Part shown: piece by piece, positions 17,320 to 25,266 of the stretch | Layout: each line of letters starts with the position of its first letter | How positions within the stretch are numbered: position 1 is the first letter of the stretch | Assembly: GCF_001614315.2 (NCBI RefSeq) | Contig: NZ_LVEG02000007.1 | Location: 1-64,000 of the forward strand | Source of the DNA: Halofilum ochraceum | GTDB taxonomy: Bacteria; Pseudomonadota; Gammaproteobacteria; XJ16; Halofilaceae | Reading direction: 5' to 3' | DNA length: 64,000 bases | Position numbers and translations under genes: made by a program | The notes under the pieces: model-generated | Told to the model about the DNA's origin: nothing | What the model saw: the letters and a program-made list of their open reading frames with translations, nothing else | Database searches by the model: none

Positions 17320-18450
17320 ATGGCCGCTGAACCGCAAACCTCCGTGGATCCGGACGGACTGCTCGAATACTCGGTCGTCTATACCGACCGCTCGCTCAAC
17401 CATATGTCCGCGGCCTTCCAGGGCGTGATGCGGGATCTCTCCGCGGCGCTGAAGCGCGTCTACCACGCCCATTCGGCCGTGATCGTGCCCGGCAGCGGCA
17501 CGTTCGGCATGGAGGCCGTGGCCCGCCAGTTCGCCACCGGGCGCAACTGCATGATCATCCGCAATGGCTGGTTCAGCTATCGCTGGACCCAGATTTTCGA
17601 TATGGGCGATATCCCCGCCCATTCGACCGTCCTCAAAGCCCGCCAGACCGGCGAAGACTCGCGCGCGCCCTTCGCGCCGGCGCCGATCGAGGAAGTGGAG
17701 GCCCGGATCCGGGAGGAGCGCCCGGAGGTAGTCTGTGCGCCGCACGTCGAGACCTCCGCCGGCATCATGCTGCCCGAGGACTACATCCGGCGCGTCGCCG
17801 CCGCCGTGCACGAGGTCGGCGGCCTGTTCGTGCTCGACTGCATCGCCTCCGGCACGCTCTGGGTCGATATGCAGGCGACCGGCGTGGATGTGCTTATTAC
17901 CGCGCCGCAGAAGGGCTGGACCGGGACGCCGTGCTGCGCGATGGTCATGCTCAGCGAGACCGCCCGGCAGCGCATCGAGGACACGACCAGCACAAGCTTC
18001 TCGATCGATCTGCGCAAGTGGCTGCAGATCATGGAGACCTACGAAGGTGGTGGCCATGCGTATCACGCAACCATGCCCACCGATGGCCTGCGGCGGCTCC
18101 GCGAGGTCATGGAAGAAACTGAGAAGGATGGCCTCGAGAACGTACGCGAGGCGCAACAGCAACTGGGTGATCGCGTGCGCGCGCTGCTGGCCCGTTACGG
18201 CTATGAGAGCGTCGCGGCGGAAGGCTTCCAGGCCCCCAGCGTGGTGGTCAGCTATGCGGACGACGCCGGTATCGTCGGGCGCTTCGCCGGGGCAGGCCTG
18301 CAGGTGGCCGGTGCAGTGCCGCTGATGTGCGATGAACCCGACGATTACCAGGCATTCCGGATCGGTCTTTTCGGTCTGGACAAACTCGAACACGTGGACC
18401 GTACGGTGGAGCGCCTGGAGCAGGCACTGGAACGTCTCGCGCAAGAATGA
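17320..18450 (+). CDS. Class V aminotransferase (serine/alanine-glyoxylate aminotransferase type)
   Basis: A 376-residue fold-type I PLP enzyme. The phosphate-site motif PGSGTFGMEA (about 57-66), the PLP-binding Asp (D173, in VLDCIASG) and the Schiff-base lysine K198 in ITAPQKGW fit the group of alanine-glyoxylate, serine-pyruvate and related aminotransferases. The ATG at 17320 is seven bases after GGGAG; the ATG six bases earlier is too close. The following 2-hydroxyacid dehydrogenase-like gene is on the same strand 185 bases away, which suggests linked glyoxylate/hydroxypyruvate metabolism. Substrate assignment is inference. Confidence 0.88.
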   Translation: MAAEPQTSVDPDGLLEYSVVYTDRSLNHMSAAFQGVMRDLSAALKRVYHAHSAVIVPGSGTFGMEAVARQFATGRNCMIIRNGWFSYRWTQIFDMGDIPAHSTVLKARQTGEDSRAPFAPAPIEEVEARIREERPEVVCAPHVETSAGIMLPEDYIRRVAAAVHEVGGLFVLDCIASGTLWVDMQATGVDVLITAPQKGWTGTPCCAMVMLSETARQRIEDTTSTSFSIDLRKWLQIMETYEGGGHAYHATMPTDGLRRLREVMEETEKDGLENVREAQQQLGDRVRALLARYGYESVAAEGFQAPSVVVSYADDAGIVGRFAGAGLQVAGAVPLMCDEPDDYQAFRIGLFGLDKLEHVDRTVERLEQALERLAQE

Positions 18451-18634
18451 TGCGCGGGCGGGGTTTTGCGGATCGGCTCCCTTGAATCATGGGGCGGTCC
18501 GCCTCCTCGGGGATCCCGAATCTCTCTGCAGACCGTAGGCCGGCTTTTGCCGAAGGCAACAGCCGGCGCCCCGGTCGTTTTCTGATCGCCCGCAGCGATT
18601 CCGCGCGTCCGGACCAACGCAAAGGGTAGTTTCA

Positions 18635-19654
18635 ATGAAGGTTCTGCTCACCTGGCAGGCTCATGCCCAGGAAATCGAGCGCGTGCGCTCGGCACTGCCG
18701 ACCGAAACGGAGGTCGTGGCGCACGACGAGATCCCCTCGTTCTCGCGCTTCGACGCCTCGTACGAGGGGTTGGCCGAAGAGGCGGGGCACGCCGATATCC
18801 TGATGGGTTTCTGCTTGCCGCCCGGCATCCTCGATATCGCCGACCATCTCAAGCTCATCTGCTGGATGCATGCCGGCGTCAATCGGCTTGATTCCGCGAA
18901 GCTCATGGAGAAAGGCATCCGCGTGTGCAACTCGCGCGGCGCCAATGGCCCGGCGGTCGCCGAGCATGCGATGGCCCTGCTGCTGGGGAGCGCGAAACGA
19001 CTGGTCATGAAACAGCAGGCCATGCGCGAGGCCGAGTACTTCCCGCTGTACGAACCGGGTACGCGCTCGGCGATGCTGTCCGGGCGGACGTTGCTCGTCG
19101 TCGGTCTTGGCAGGATCGGGACCGCGATCGCGAAGTTCGCGCAGGCCTTCGATATGCACGTCATGGCGATCCGGCGACACCCGGAACGCGGCGGCGATCA
19201 CGTCGACAGCGTGCACGGCCCGGATGCGCTGCGGGACCTGCTTCCACAGGCGGATTACGTCATGCTCGCGACGCCGATCACCGGCGAGACCGAGCACTTC
19301 TTTGGCGAGCGCGAACTCGCCGCGATGAAGCCCACGGCCTTCCTGATCAATATCGCCCGTGGCAATCTCACTCAGGAAGTGCCGCTGCAGCGGGCGCTCA
19401 AGAGCGAGGCCATCGCCGGGTACGCCGCTGACGTATGGCCGGATTACGGGATGGTTTTCCCCGAGACGTGCTATTTCCAGTGCCCGACCCGCACGGGCTA
19501 TCACAAGCTGCCCAACGTGCTCGGAACCGGCGATCAGGCCGCCAATGCCGAGGGCGTGCTGGAGCGCCACATCGATCAGGGGGTCGAGAGCATCCAGCAG
19601 TTCATGCGGGGCGAGCCGCTGTCATGGGAAGTGGATCTGGAACTCGGGTACTGA
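18635..19654 (+). CDS. D-2-hydroxyacid dehydrogenase-like NAD-binding protein
   Basis: A 339-residue protein of the formate/glycerate dehydrogenase superfamily. The Rossmann motif GLGRIG (157-162) and the catalytic-arginine region INIARGNL are present. The segment that normally carries the catalytic histidine (TPHxAG) reads VLGTGDQAAN, so that residue appears to be missing, and the acidic DVW-P-D loop is also unusual. It may be a diverged dehydrogenase with different chemistry or a bona fide subfamily with an altered site. The long C-terminal extension LSWEVDLELGY is also atypical. Confidence 0.87.
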   Translation: MKVLLTWQAHAQEIERVRSALPTETEVVAHDEIPSFSRFDASYEGLAEEAGHADILMGFCLPPGILDIADHLKLICWMHAGVNRLDSAKLMEKGIRVCNSRGANGPAVAEHAMALLLGSAKRLVMKQQAMREAEYFPLYEPGTRSAMLSGRTLLVVGLGRIGTAIAKFAQAFDMHVMAIRRHPERGGDHVDSVHGPDALRDLLPQADYVMLATPITGETEHFFGERELAAMKPTAFLINIARGNLTQEVPLQRALKSEAIAGYAADVWPDYGMVFPETCYFQCPTRTGYHKLPNVLGTGDQAANAEGVLERHIDQGVESIQQFMRGEPLSWEVDLELGY

Positions 19655-19696
19655 GCCCGGTCGACAGACGTCCACACGCGTTCCATATTTGATGCG

Positions 19697-19730
19697 AGGA
19701 GGCTGTCCGGGGTTTCCCGGACAGGCTCCT
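19697..19730 (+). terminator. Hairpin, copy 1 of a recurring terminator-like sequence
   Basis: The arms 19697-19711 and 19716-19730 pair at 14 of 15 positions around a GTTT loop. The same left-arm sequence, AGGAGGCTGTCCGG, recurs at 22821-22834 after another gene. It is probably the terminator of the dehydrogenase-like gene. Confidence 0.65.
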
Positions 19731-19814
19731 GACCCGATCCGCATCGTTCCGTGATGCGCCACCGGGTCTGGATCGAAAATCCCCTGGAGTCCGAGAGGCG
19801 ACGATTCGCGCGCC

Positions 19815-20531
19815 ATGATCTACACAGGCACTGCAAGCTGGCGTCTGTTGAAACCGATCCAGGCGCAATTCCCCGGTGAGGGCACGCACCTGGCGCGTTA
19901 CGCCCGGCGGCTGCCGGCCGTCGAGGTCAACAGCAGTTTCTATCGCCATCACCGGCGCACCCAGTACGCGAAGTGGGCCTCGGAAGTGTCCGAAGATTTC
20001 CGCTTCGCGGTCAAGCTGCCGCGCTGGCTGAGCCACGATCAGCGTCTGCGCGGGCACGAAGGGCTGGACGATTTCCTCGAGGAGGTCCACGGCCTCGGCG
20101 ATCGGCTGGGCCCGCTGCTCGTGCAACTGCCCCCGTCGCTGGATTTCGAGGAAGAGGAGGTCGGTGGTTTCCTCGAGGCCTTGCGCGAGCACTTCGATGG
20201 CGGTGTCGTCTGTGAACCGCGCCATTCCGGCTGGTTCGACGGTCGGGCGGACGAGTTGCTCGCTCGTTTCTCCGTCAGCCGGGCAGCGGCCGATCCGCCT
20301 CCGGTCGCGGGTGCCGATGAGCCCGGAGGCTGGGGCGGGCGTGTATACCTGCGCCTGCATGGTCGGCCGCAACGGTTCTATTCCGCGTACACCGACGCGT
20401 TCCTCGACCAGCTCGCCGGTAACCTCCCGTCGCGCGCCGGTCATGCCGAGACATGGTGCATCTTCAATAACACCGCCAGCGAGGCGGGTATCGAGAATGC
20501 ATTGGCCCTGCACGGGCGCCTCACGTCCTGA
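19815..20531 (+). CDS. DUF72 domain protein (YecE-like)
   Basis: A 238-residue protein of the DUF72/YecE family with a TIM-barrel fold. Landmarks are YTGTASW, the VEVNSSFYRHHRR strand-turn, FRFAVKLPRWLSHD, LGPLLVQLPPSL, VVCEPRHSGWF, YLRLHGRPQRFYSAY and the terminal CIFNNTASEAGIENAL. The biochemical role of the family is not established. It lies between two terminators and is probably monocistronic. Confidence 0.88.
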   Translation: MIYTGTASWRLLKPIQAQFPGEGTHLARYARRLPAVEVNSSFYRHHRRTQYAKWASEVSEDFRFAVKLPRWLSHDQRLRGHEGLDDFLEEVHGLGDRLGPLLVQLPPSLDFEEEEVGGFLEALREHFDGGVVCEPRHSGWFDGRADELLARFSVSRAAADPPPVAGADEPGGWGGRVYLRLHGRPQRFYSAYTDAFLDQLAGNLPSRAGHAETWCIFNNTASEAGIENALALHGRLTS

Positions 20532-20621
20532 AGCCGTAACCCGCGGAACCGGGTTGGTGTGGTATGCGGGTAACGGGAATAATGGCCCCCCTACGCATTC
20601 ATGCACAGGCAGGAGGAACGC

Positions 20622-21785
20622 GTGAGCTCCGAACTGATCCCATCGACCATGGCGGCGATGCTGCTCACCGGACACGGTGGCACCGACAAGCTGGTGTACC
20701 ACGAAGATGTACCGGTCCCGGAACCCGGAGCCGGCGAGGTGCTGGTCAAGGTGACCGCCACCGCCAAGAACAATACCGACCGCAAGGCACGGGAGGGCCT
20801 GTATCCCACGAAGGACAAGGGCGATGTCACCTCCTTCGCGATGGGCGGCTCACCGACATTCACGTTCCCGCGCATTCAGGGCGCGGATGTGGCCGGGCGC
20901 GTGGTCGCCGTGGGCGAGGGCGTTGATGAGGGACGCATCGGCGACCGTGGCCTGCTCGACTTCAATCTGTATGCGGATGACCGTCGCGACATCAATCTGA
21001 CGCCGGATTACTACGGCCATGGTGCCGACGGCGGTTTCGCCGAATATATCGCCGTGCCGTCGGATCAGTTTCATTCGGTGCCCAATCCCGAACTCGCCGA
21101 TGCCGAACTGGCGGCGATGGGGATGTGCTCCTACCAGACGGCCGTGCACATGCTGAATGCGGCGGGCGTTCGCGCAGGGGAGCGCGTGCTCGTGACCGGC
21201 GCCAGCGGTGGGGTCGGTACGGCACTCATCCAGCTGTGCCGCGTGATGGGAGCGATCCCGTATGCGCTCAGCCGACAGGACAAGGCGGAGGCGCTGCGCG
21301 AACTTGGTGCCGAGGCCGTGCTCGACCGATCCGATATGGAAGGGTTCGTTGATCGTGTACGCGAGGTGACGCAGGGGGAGCCGATCGATGCGGTGATGGA
21401 TCTCGTCGGCGGGACCATGACCGACCAGTTCATCGATGCGATGATTTTCGATATGCGCCGCCGGGCCACGTATCCGCGCCTGAGCATCGCCGGCGCCAGT
21501 GGCGGCAATCTCAGCGAGATCATGTGGACGCGGATCTATCTCTACCAGGTGCAGATCTTCGGCGTTTCCCACGGGACCCGGGAAGAGGCCGAACAGCTCA
21601 TCGAGTGGGTCCGCGGTGGCAAGCTTCGCCCGGTGCTCCATGCCGCATTCCGGTTGTCGGATCTGCGCGCCGCCGAGGACTACTTCGTCAACCGAGGCAG
21701 CGGCTTCCTCGGCAAGATCGTGATCGTGCCGAATTCGCAGTGGGATGAGCACGGCGCACCGTATGCGCTGGAAGGAATGGCATGA
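20622..21785 (+). CDS. Zinc-type alcohol dehydrogenase-like / quinone oxidoreductase (MDR superfamily)
   Basis: A 387-residue medium-chain reductase. The GroES-like N-terminal half contains FPRIQGADVAGRVVAVGEGV and the NAD(P)-binding half contains VLVTGASGGVGTALIQLCR. I see no zinc-site Cys/His set, so it resembles NADPH:quinone reductase (QOR) proteins. The GTG at 20622 is directly behind AGGAGG with ideal spacing and is preferred to an ATG 21 bases upstream. Its stop overlaps the next start by four bases, so it is co-translated with the proline-racemase-like enzyme and the two probably act in one pathway. Confidence 0.9.
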   Translation: MSSELIPSTMAAMLLTGHGGTDKLVYHEDVPVPEPGAGEVLVKVTATAKNNTDRKAREGLYPTKDKGDVTSFAMGGSPTFTFPRIQGADVAGRVVAVGEGVDEGRIGDRGLLDFNLYADDRRDINLTPDYYGHGADGGFAEYIAVPSDQFHSVPNPELADAELAAMGMCSYQTAVHMLNAAGVRAGERVLVTGASGGVGTALIQLCRVMGAIPYALSRQDKAEALRELGAEAVLDRSDMEGFVDRVREVTQGEPIDAVMDLVGGTMTDQFIDAMIFDMRRRATYPRLSIAGASGGNLSEIMWTRIYLYQVQIFGVSHGTREEAEQLIEWVRGGKLRPVLHAAFRLSDLRAAEDYFVNRGSGFLGKIVIVPNSQWDEHGAPYALEGMA

Positions 21786-22822
21786 GCGACGCCCTGAGCC
21801 TGGAGCTGATCGACACCCACGCCGGCGGCGATGTCAGCCGGATCGTGGTCGGTGGCATCAAGCCCCTGCCCGGGGCAACGGTGCGCGAGCAGATGGAGTA
21901 TCTGCAGGCGGATGCGGACGGGCTGCGCAGACTGCTGCTGTTCGAGCCTTACGGCATGCCGGAAATGTCGGTGGACCTGATCGTGCCCGCCAGTCACCCG
22001 GAGGCAGAGGCCGGCTACATCATCATGGAAGTGATGGGCTATCCGATCTATTCCGGCTCCAACACGCTGTGCACCGCGATGGCGGCGCTCGAGAGCGGCA
22101 TCGTGGAGAAACACGAGGGGCACCAGCGGTTCATGCTCGAGGCACCGGCGGGACTGGTGCAGATCGAGGCGCATGTAACCAACGGGGTCGTCGAGTCCGT
22201 GACCGCCGAGGGCCTGCCCAGCTATATCGATACGTATCGGACCACGATCGAGGTGCCATCCATCGGTGAGGTGACCTACAGCATCGCCTATAGCGGCGGC
22301 TTCTATGCGCTGGTCGACGCGGCCGAACTCGGCTTCGCGCTGACACGCGAGGAGGAGTCGCGCATCGCCGCCTGCGCACATGACATCGTCGAGGCGATCC
22401 GCGCCAAGAGCGTGTTCTCCCATTACAGCCTGGGTGATGTCGGCCCGTTGCCGTTCCTGCATTTCATGGGACCGGTCGAACAGGTGGCGGATGATTTCTA
22501 TCGTTCGCGCTCGACGACGTATGTGCATCCCGGCGTGATCTGTCGCAGCACTACCGGCACCGGCACGTCGGCGCGCCTGGCGCTGATGCATTACGAAAAC
22601 CGGATCGGTCCCGGTGACCGGCTGGAGACGGTATCGCTGCGAGACACGAGCTTCATCGGCGAGTTGACCGGTATCAGCGAGGCCGGCGGCCATGACGTCG
22701 TCGAGAACACGATCACTGGTCGCAGCTACGTGCTCGCGCGTTCGGAGATCGTCGTCAACTGCGACGATCCGATGGTGGAGTGTTCGGGGCTGCGCCATAT
22801 ACTGCGGGACGATTCTGCTTAG
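21782..22822 (+). CDS. Proline racemase family protein with Ser/Thr in place of both catalytic cysteines
   Basis: A 346-residue member of the proline racemase / hydroxyproline epimerase / trans-3-hydroxyproline dehydratase family. The first catalytic motif (usually MCGH) reads YSGS with S91. The second (usually DRSPCGTG) reads CRSTTGTG with T258. A Thr at the second site is known from trans-3-hydroxy-L-proline dehydratases, but the Ser/Thr pair together with loss of the motif His and Asp argues against racemase activity. Another cysteine (C97) lies six residues after S91. The gene overlaps the upstream MDR gene by 4 bp and ends in a hairpin. The substrate is unknown. Confidence 0.88.
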   Translation: MSDALSLELIDTHAGGDVSRIVVGGIKPLPGATVREQMEYLQADADGLRRLLLFEPYGMPEMSVDLIVPASHPEAEAGYIIMEVMGYPIYSGSNTLCTAMAALESGIVEKHEGHQRFMLEAPAGLVQIEAHVTNGVVESVTAEGLPSYIDTYRTTIEVPSIGEVTYSIAYSGGFYALVDAAELGFALTREEESRIAACAHDIVEAIRAKSVFSHYSLGDVGPLPFLHFMGPVEQVADDFYRSRSTTYVHPGVICRSTTGTGTSARLALMHYENRIGPGDRLETVSLRDTSFIGELTGISEAGGHDVVENTITGRSYVLARSEIVVNCDDPMVECSGLRHILRDDSA

Positions 22823-22853
22823 GAGGCTGTCCGGTTTTCGCGGATAGGCTCCC
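22821..22853 (+). terminator. Hairpin, copy 2 of a recurring terminator-like sequence
   Basis: The arms at 22822-22833 and 22841-22852 pair with one mismatch and one G-T pair around a TTTT-containing loop. It overlaps the last two bases of the upstream stop codon. The left arm is identical over 14 bases to the hairpin at 19697. Confidence 0.6.
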
Positions 22854-22901
22854 GGCGCGCGGTGGTTGTGTGCCGCGGCTGATCGGCGCATGCCGATCGT
22901 C

Positions 22902-22907
22902 TATAAT
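22902..22907 (+). promoter_or_regulatory. Consensus -10 element upstream of the small disordered protein gene
   Basis: A perfect TATAAT lies 42 bases before the ATG at 22949 and stands out in this GC-rich sequence. No good -35 element sits 16-18 bases upstream, so the promoter may need an activator or use another upstream contact. Confidence 0.45.
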
Positions 22908-22948
22908 GGGTCACAGGCATGGATGATCAGTGTATGGAGGCTATAGCG

Positions 22949-23314
22949 ATGGGTACGACCAGGAAAGACGAAGGCCCGAACCGCGATGAAGAGGCGGACG
23001 CGGGGGTCCGGGGATCGCGCGAGGCGATGCTCGGCGCGGACGGCCTGCGTGTGTCGAAGGCATCCGGGACCACACCGGCGACGCGTCCGGACGATTCGCG
23101 TCCCTCCGCGTACGCGGACGACGATCCCGAGCCGCTGGCCGCTGACGAGGTGCATGCCTCACGCGAGGCCAGCCTCGGCGGCACCGCGACCGAAAACCAC
23201 CCGGCCGGCGGGCTTGCGCCCGAAGACGAGCGCCTGCCCTATGGCGCGCGCCCCGGCGACCCGGATCCGGAACGCAACTGGGCCCGCGACGAAAAGGCCG
23301 GCGCTAAGAAGTAG
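22949..23314 (+). CDS. Small, highly charged, probably disordered protein of unknown function
   Basis: A 121-residue protein very rich in Asp, Glu, Gly, Ala, Pro, Arg and Lys with no hydrophobic core, which suggests intrinsic disorder. It contains two related motifs, GSREAMLGADGL and ASREASLGGTAT, about 55 residues apart. The ATG at 22949 is eight bases after GGAGG; earlier ATGs at 22919 and 22934 are poorer. It has its own TATAAT and a hairpin terminator after the stop, which argues that it is a real gene. I do not recognise a family. Confidence 0.65.
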   Translation: MGTTRKDEGPNRDEEADAGVRGSREAMLGADGLRVSKASGTTPATRPDDSRPSAYADDDPEPLAADEVHASREASLGGTATENHPAGGLAPEDERLPYGARPGDPDPERNWARDEKAGAKK

Positions 23315-23360
23315 CCGAGCGGCGCTGTACGCGACTGCCGGTCGGCACCCACCCCACACG

Positions 23361-23391
23361 CCCCTGCGCGCGGATTCAGCCCGCGCAGGGG
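23361..23391 (+). terminator. Stem-loop terminator after the small disordered protein gene
   Basis: The ten-base arms CCCCTGCGCG (23361-23370) and CGCGCAGGGG (23382-23391) are perfectly complementary around an eleven-base loop and are followed by TTGTT. Confidence 0.7.
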
Positions 23392-23451
23392 TTGTTCGGC
23401 TACGCCTGCACCCCCACATCGGTGGCAACACCCTGCACGGGAGATGCCCCG

Positions 23452-24111
23452 ATGAGCGCCGTCCTTTTCGTACTGACCAGTCACGATCGCATGTCCAATG
23501 GTGACCCCACCGGGGTCTGGCTGGAGGAGTATGCGGTCCCATGGATGCGGCTGACGGACGCCGGCCACGAGGTCACGGTGGCCTCGGTCGCCGGTGGCGA
23601 CGTCCCGGTCGATCCGAACAGCGAGCCGAGCGAAGAGCAGGCAGCGGAATGGAGCGAGGCGATCCGGCGGCTGAAGGGAACCCCCGCCCTCGATACGTTC
23701 TCCGCGGACGACTTCGATGCCGTGTATCTGCCGGGCGGTCACGGCACGATGTTCGACCTCCCTGACAACCAGCAACTGCACGAGCTGCTGCTGCGCTTCG
23801 ACGAGCAGGGCAAGGTGATCGCCAGTGTCTGCCACGCGCCGGCGGTGTTCAGCGGCCTGCAGCGACGCGATGGTCAGCCCTTTGTCGCGGGCCGCCGGGT
23901 CACGGCCTTCACTGATTCCGAAGAGCGGGCCGTCGGTGGGGAGGAAAAAGTCCCGTTTCTGCTCGAGGCCCGCCTGCGCGAACTCGGTGCGGATGTCAGC
24001 ACCGGCGGAGACTGGGCGTCGCATGTCGTGGTCGACGGCCGCCTGATTACCGGGCAGAACCCGCAGTCATCCGAAGCGGTGGCCGGCAAACTGCTGACGA
24101 CCCTGGCGTAA
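23452..24111 (+). CDS. DJ-1/PfpI superfamily protein (Hsp31-like glutamine amidotransferase fold)
   Basis: A 219-residue protein with the class I amidotransferase-like fold. The nucleophile-elbow cysteine is C127 in IASVCHAP, followed by H128, and YLPGGHGTMFDLP is the family's conserved turn. The TSHDRMSNGDPTGVWLEEYAVP start is typical of the Hsp31/YhbO-like glyoxalase III or deglycase-type members, with E25 or E26 as candidate partner acid. Predicted role: detoxification of methylglyoxal/glyoxal or protein quality control. The ATG at 23452 has GGGAG upstream. It converges on the MOSC gene. Confidence 0.88.
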   Translation: MSAVLFVLTSHDRMSNGDPTGVWLEEYAVPWMRLTDAGHEVTVASVAGGDVPVDPNSEPSEEQAAEWSEAIRRLKGTPALDTFSADDFDAVYLPGGHGTMFDLPDNQQLHELLLRFDEQGKVIASVCHAPAVFSGLQRRDGQPFVAGRRVTAFTDSEERAVGGEEKVPFLLEARLRELGADVSTGGDWASHVVVDGRLITGQNPQSSEAVAGKLLTTLA

Positions 24112-24121
24112 AACGGATGCC

Positions 24122-24169
24122 CGTTGACACGATGACCGGCGGCCGGACCGCCAGATCATCGTGTCAACG
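24122..24169. terminator. Bidirectional terminator-like inverted repeat between convergent genes
   Basis: The fourteen-base arms CGTTGACACGATGA (24122-24135) and TCATCGTGTCAACG (24156-24169) are perfectly complementary, and the 20-base interior can form a second GC-rich stem. The right arm covers the stop codon of the MOSC gene. It starts 11 bases after the DJ-1-like stop, so it can serve both transcripts. Confidence 0.65.
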
Positions 24170-25000
24170 AGGGCTGGCCGTGACCCGGTCTCCGACCGCC
24201 ACGGTCTGCCCGTCACCGTCGAGCAGAATGGCGTTCTGGCCGAAGAACGCGCCCTTCATGCCCGGCTGCGTCGCCATCTCCGCGAGCGTCTTCAAGGGTT
24301 CCTTGATCAGGGGCGTGGTCCCGTTGTCCTGATCGACCGTGATCACCTTGCAGCGCTTGCAGGGTTTGCGGATACCGATCCGCCAGCCGTCTCCGTCCGC
24401 TGCCAGTTCATCCCAGTCCCGCTCCGCGAATGGCGCGTCGCTGTCGACCACGATATTCGGGCGGAAGCGGTCCATGGGAACGGCGTCCAGCCCTTTTTTG
24501 GCCAGGCTTTCATTGAGCCCGGCGAGTGAACCCTCGGCGGTCACGAGAAACGGATAGCCATCCGGAAAGGCGGTGTGTGCCTGCTCGCCCCGGAGCCAGT
24601 CGGGCTCGACATCGCGCCGCCGGTCCTCCGCGAACCGCACGAGGCGCAGCCCCTGCTGGCCGAGTATCGCGCTCAGCCACGCCGCGGCCTCCTCGCCCTC
24701 ATCCAGTGCCTCGCACTCGTCCTGGAAGATGGTTACCGCAAGCCGCGGCTGGTCGGAGCGCGTCAGTTCGATGGTCAACGGGGCGTGATCGGCGTGTTCC
24801 AGGATGAGCGCGTCGTCGGTCAGGCGAACCGCAATGCGGGCCATGGGCGGAATTTCCCGCTGCGTAACGAAACGCTGGGCCGCGTCGACGACCATCCAGT
24901 GCCGGTCGTACGCCAGCCCGCGTGGCGTCAGGCGCGCACGGGTCAAACCGACGCCATGCAACGATTTGACCGGATAGATATTGAGTTCACTGATCTGCAT
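24164..25000 (-). CDS. MOSC domain protein (YcbX/mARC-like)
   Basis: A 278-residue protein with an N-terminal MOSC beta-barrel domain ([22 protein letters not shown]) and a C-terminal MOSC domain with FRPNIVV and [15 protein letters not shown]214 is the candidate molybdenum-cofactor ligand and C217 is nearby. Unlike YcbX, I see no C-terminal 2Fe-2S ferredoxin domain, so it is the short form closer to mARC and presumably takes electrons from a separate partner. Predicted role: reduction of N-hydroxylated or N-oxide compounds. The ATG at 25000 begins [13 protein letters not shown], the expected start. Confidence 0.88.
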   Translation of the reverse strand: MQISELNIYPVKSLHGVGLTRARLTPRGLAYDRHWMVVDAAQRFVTQREIPPMARIAVRLTDDALILEHADHAPLTIELTRSDQPRLAVTIFQDECEALDEGEEAAAWLSAILGQQGLRLVRFAEDRRRDVEPDWLRGEQAHTAFPDGYPFLVTAEGSLAGLNESLAKKGLDAVPMDRFRPNIVVDSDAPFAERDWDELAADGDGWRIGIRKPCKRCKVITVDQDNGTTPLIKEPLKTLAEMATQPGMKGAFFGQNAILLDGDGQTVAVGDRVTASPR

Positions 25001-25266
25001 GTCGGTGCCGGAATCGGTTGGGAACTTGCGGGTCGACCGCGCGAGCGGCCACTGTACCCGAGCCTGACCCGCTTGCGCACGATGTGTTTTTTGTCTGGAA
25101 TGATCGCTGGGACAGTCGGCGATCGCCCGCCAGATGGCGGCCAGGATATGAGAAGCGACGCCGGCGTGAGTGCGTCCCGGGCTGCCCGTCGTTGCGGCGG
25201 GCGGATCGGGATGACAGGGTAATCCGCACAAGCCGGCGCGCGCGCCGGGCAACCAGGGTAGACGTG

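Noticed and set aside
16528-18444. Long minus-strand open frame opposite azoR and the class V aminotransferase
   Set aside because: It covers two well-recognised genes on the other strand and has no family features.
25018-25266. N-terminal extension of malate synthase G
   Set aside because: The frame stays open, but the translation is Arg-rich and unrelated to the family; the ATG at 25267 gives the normal start.
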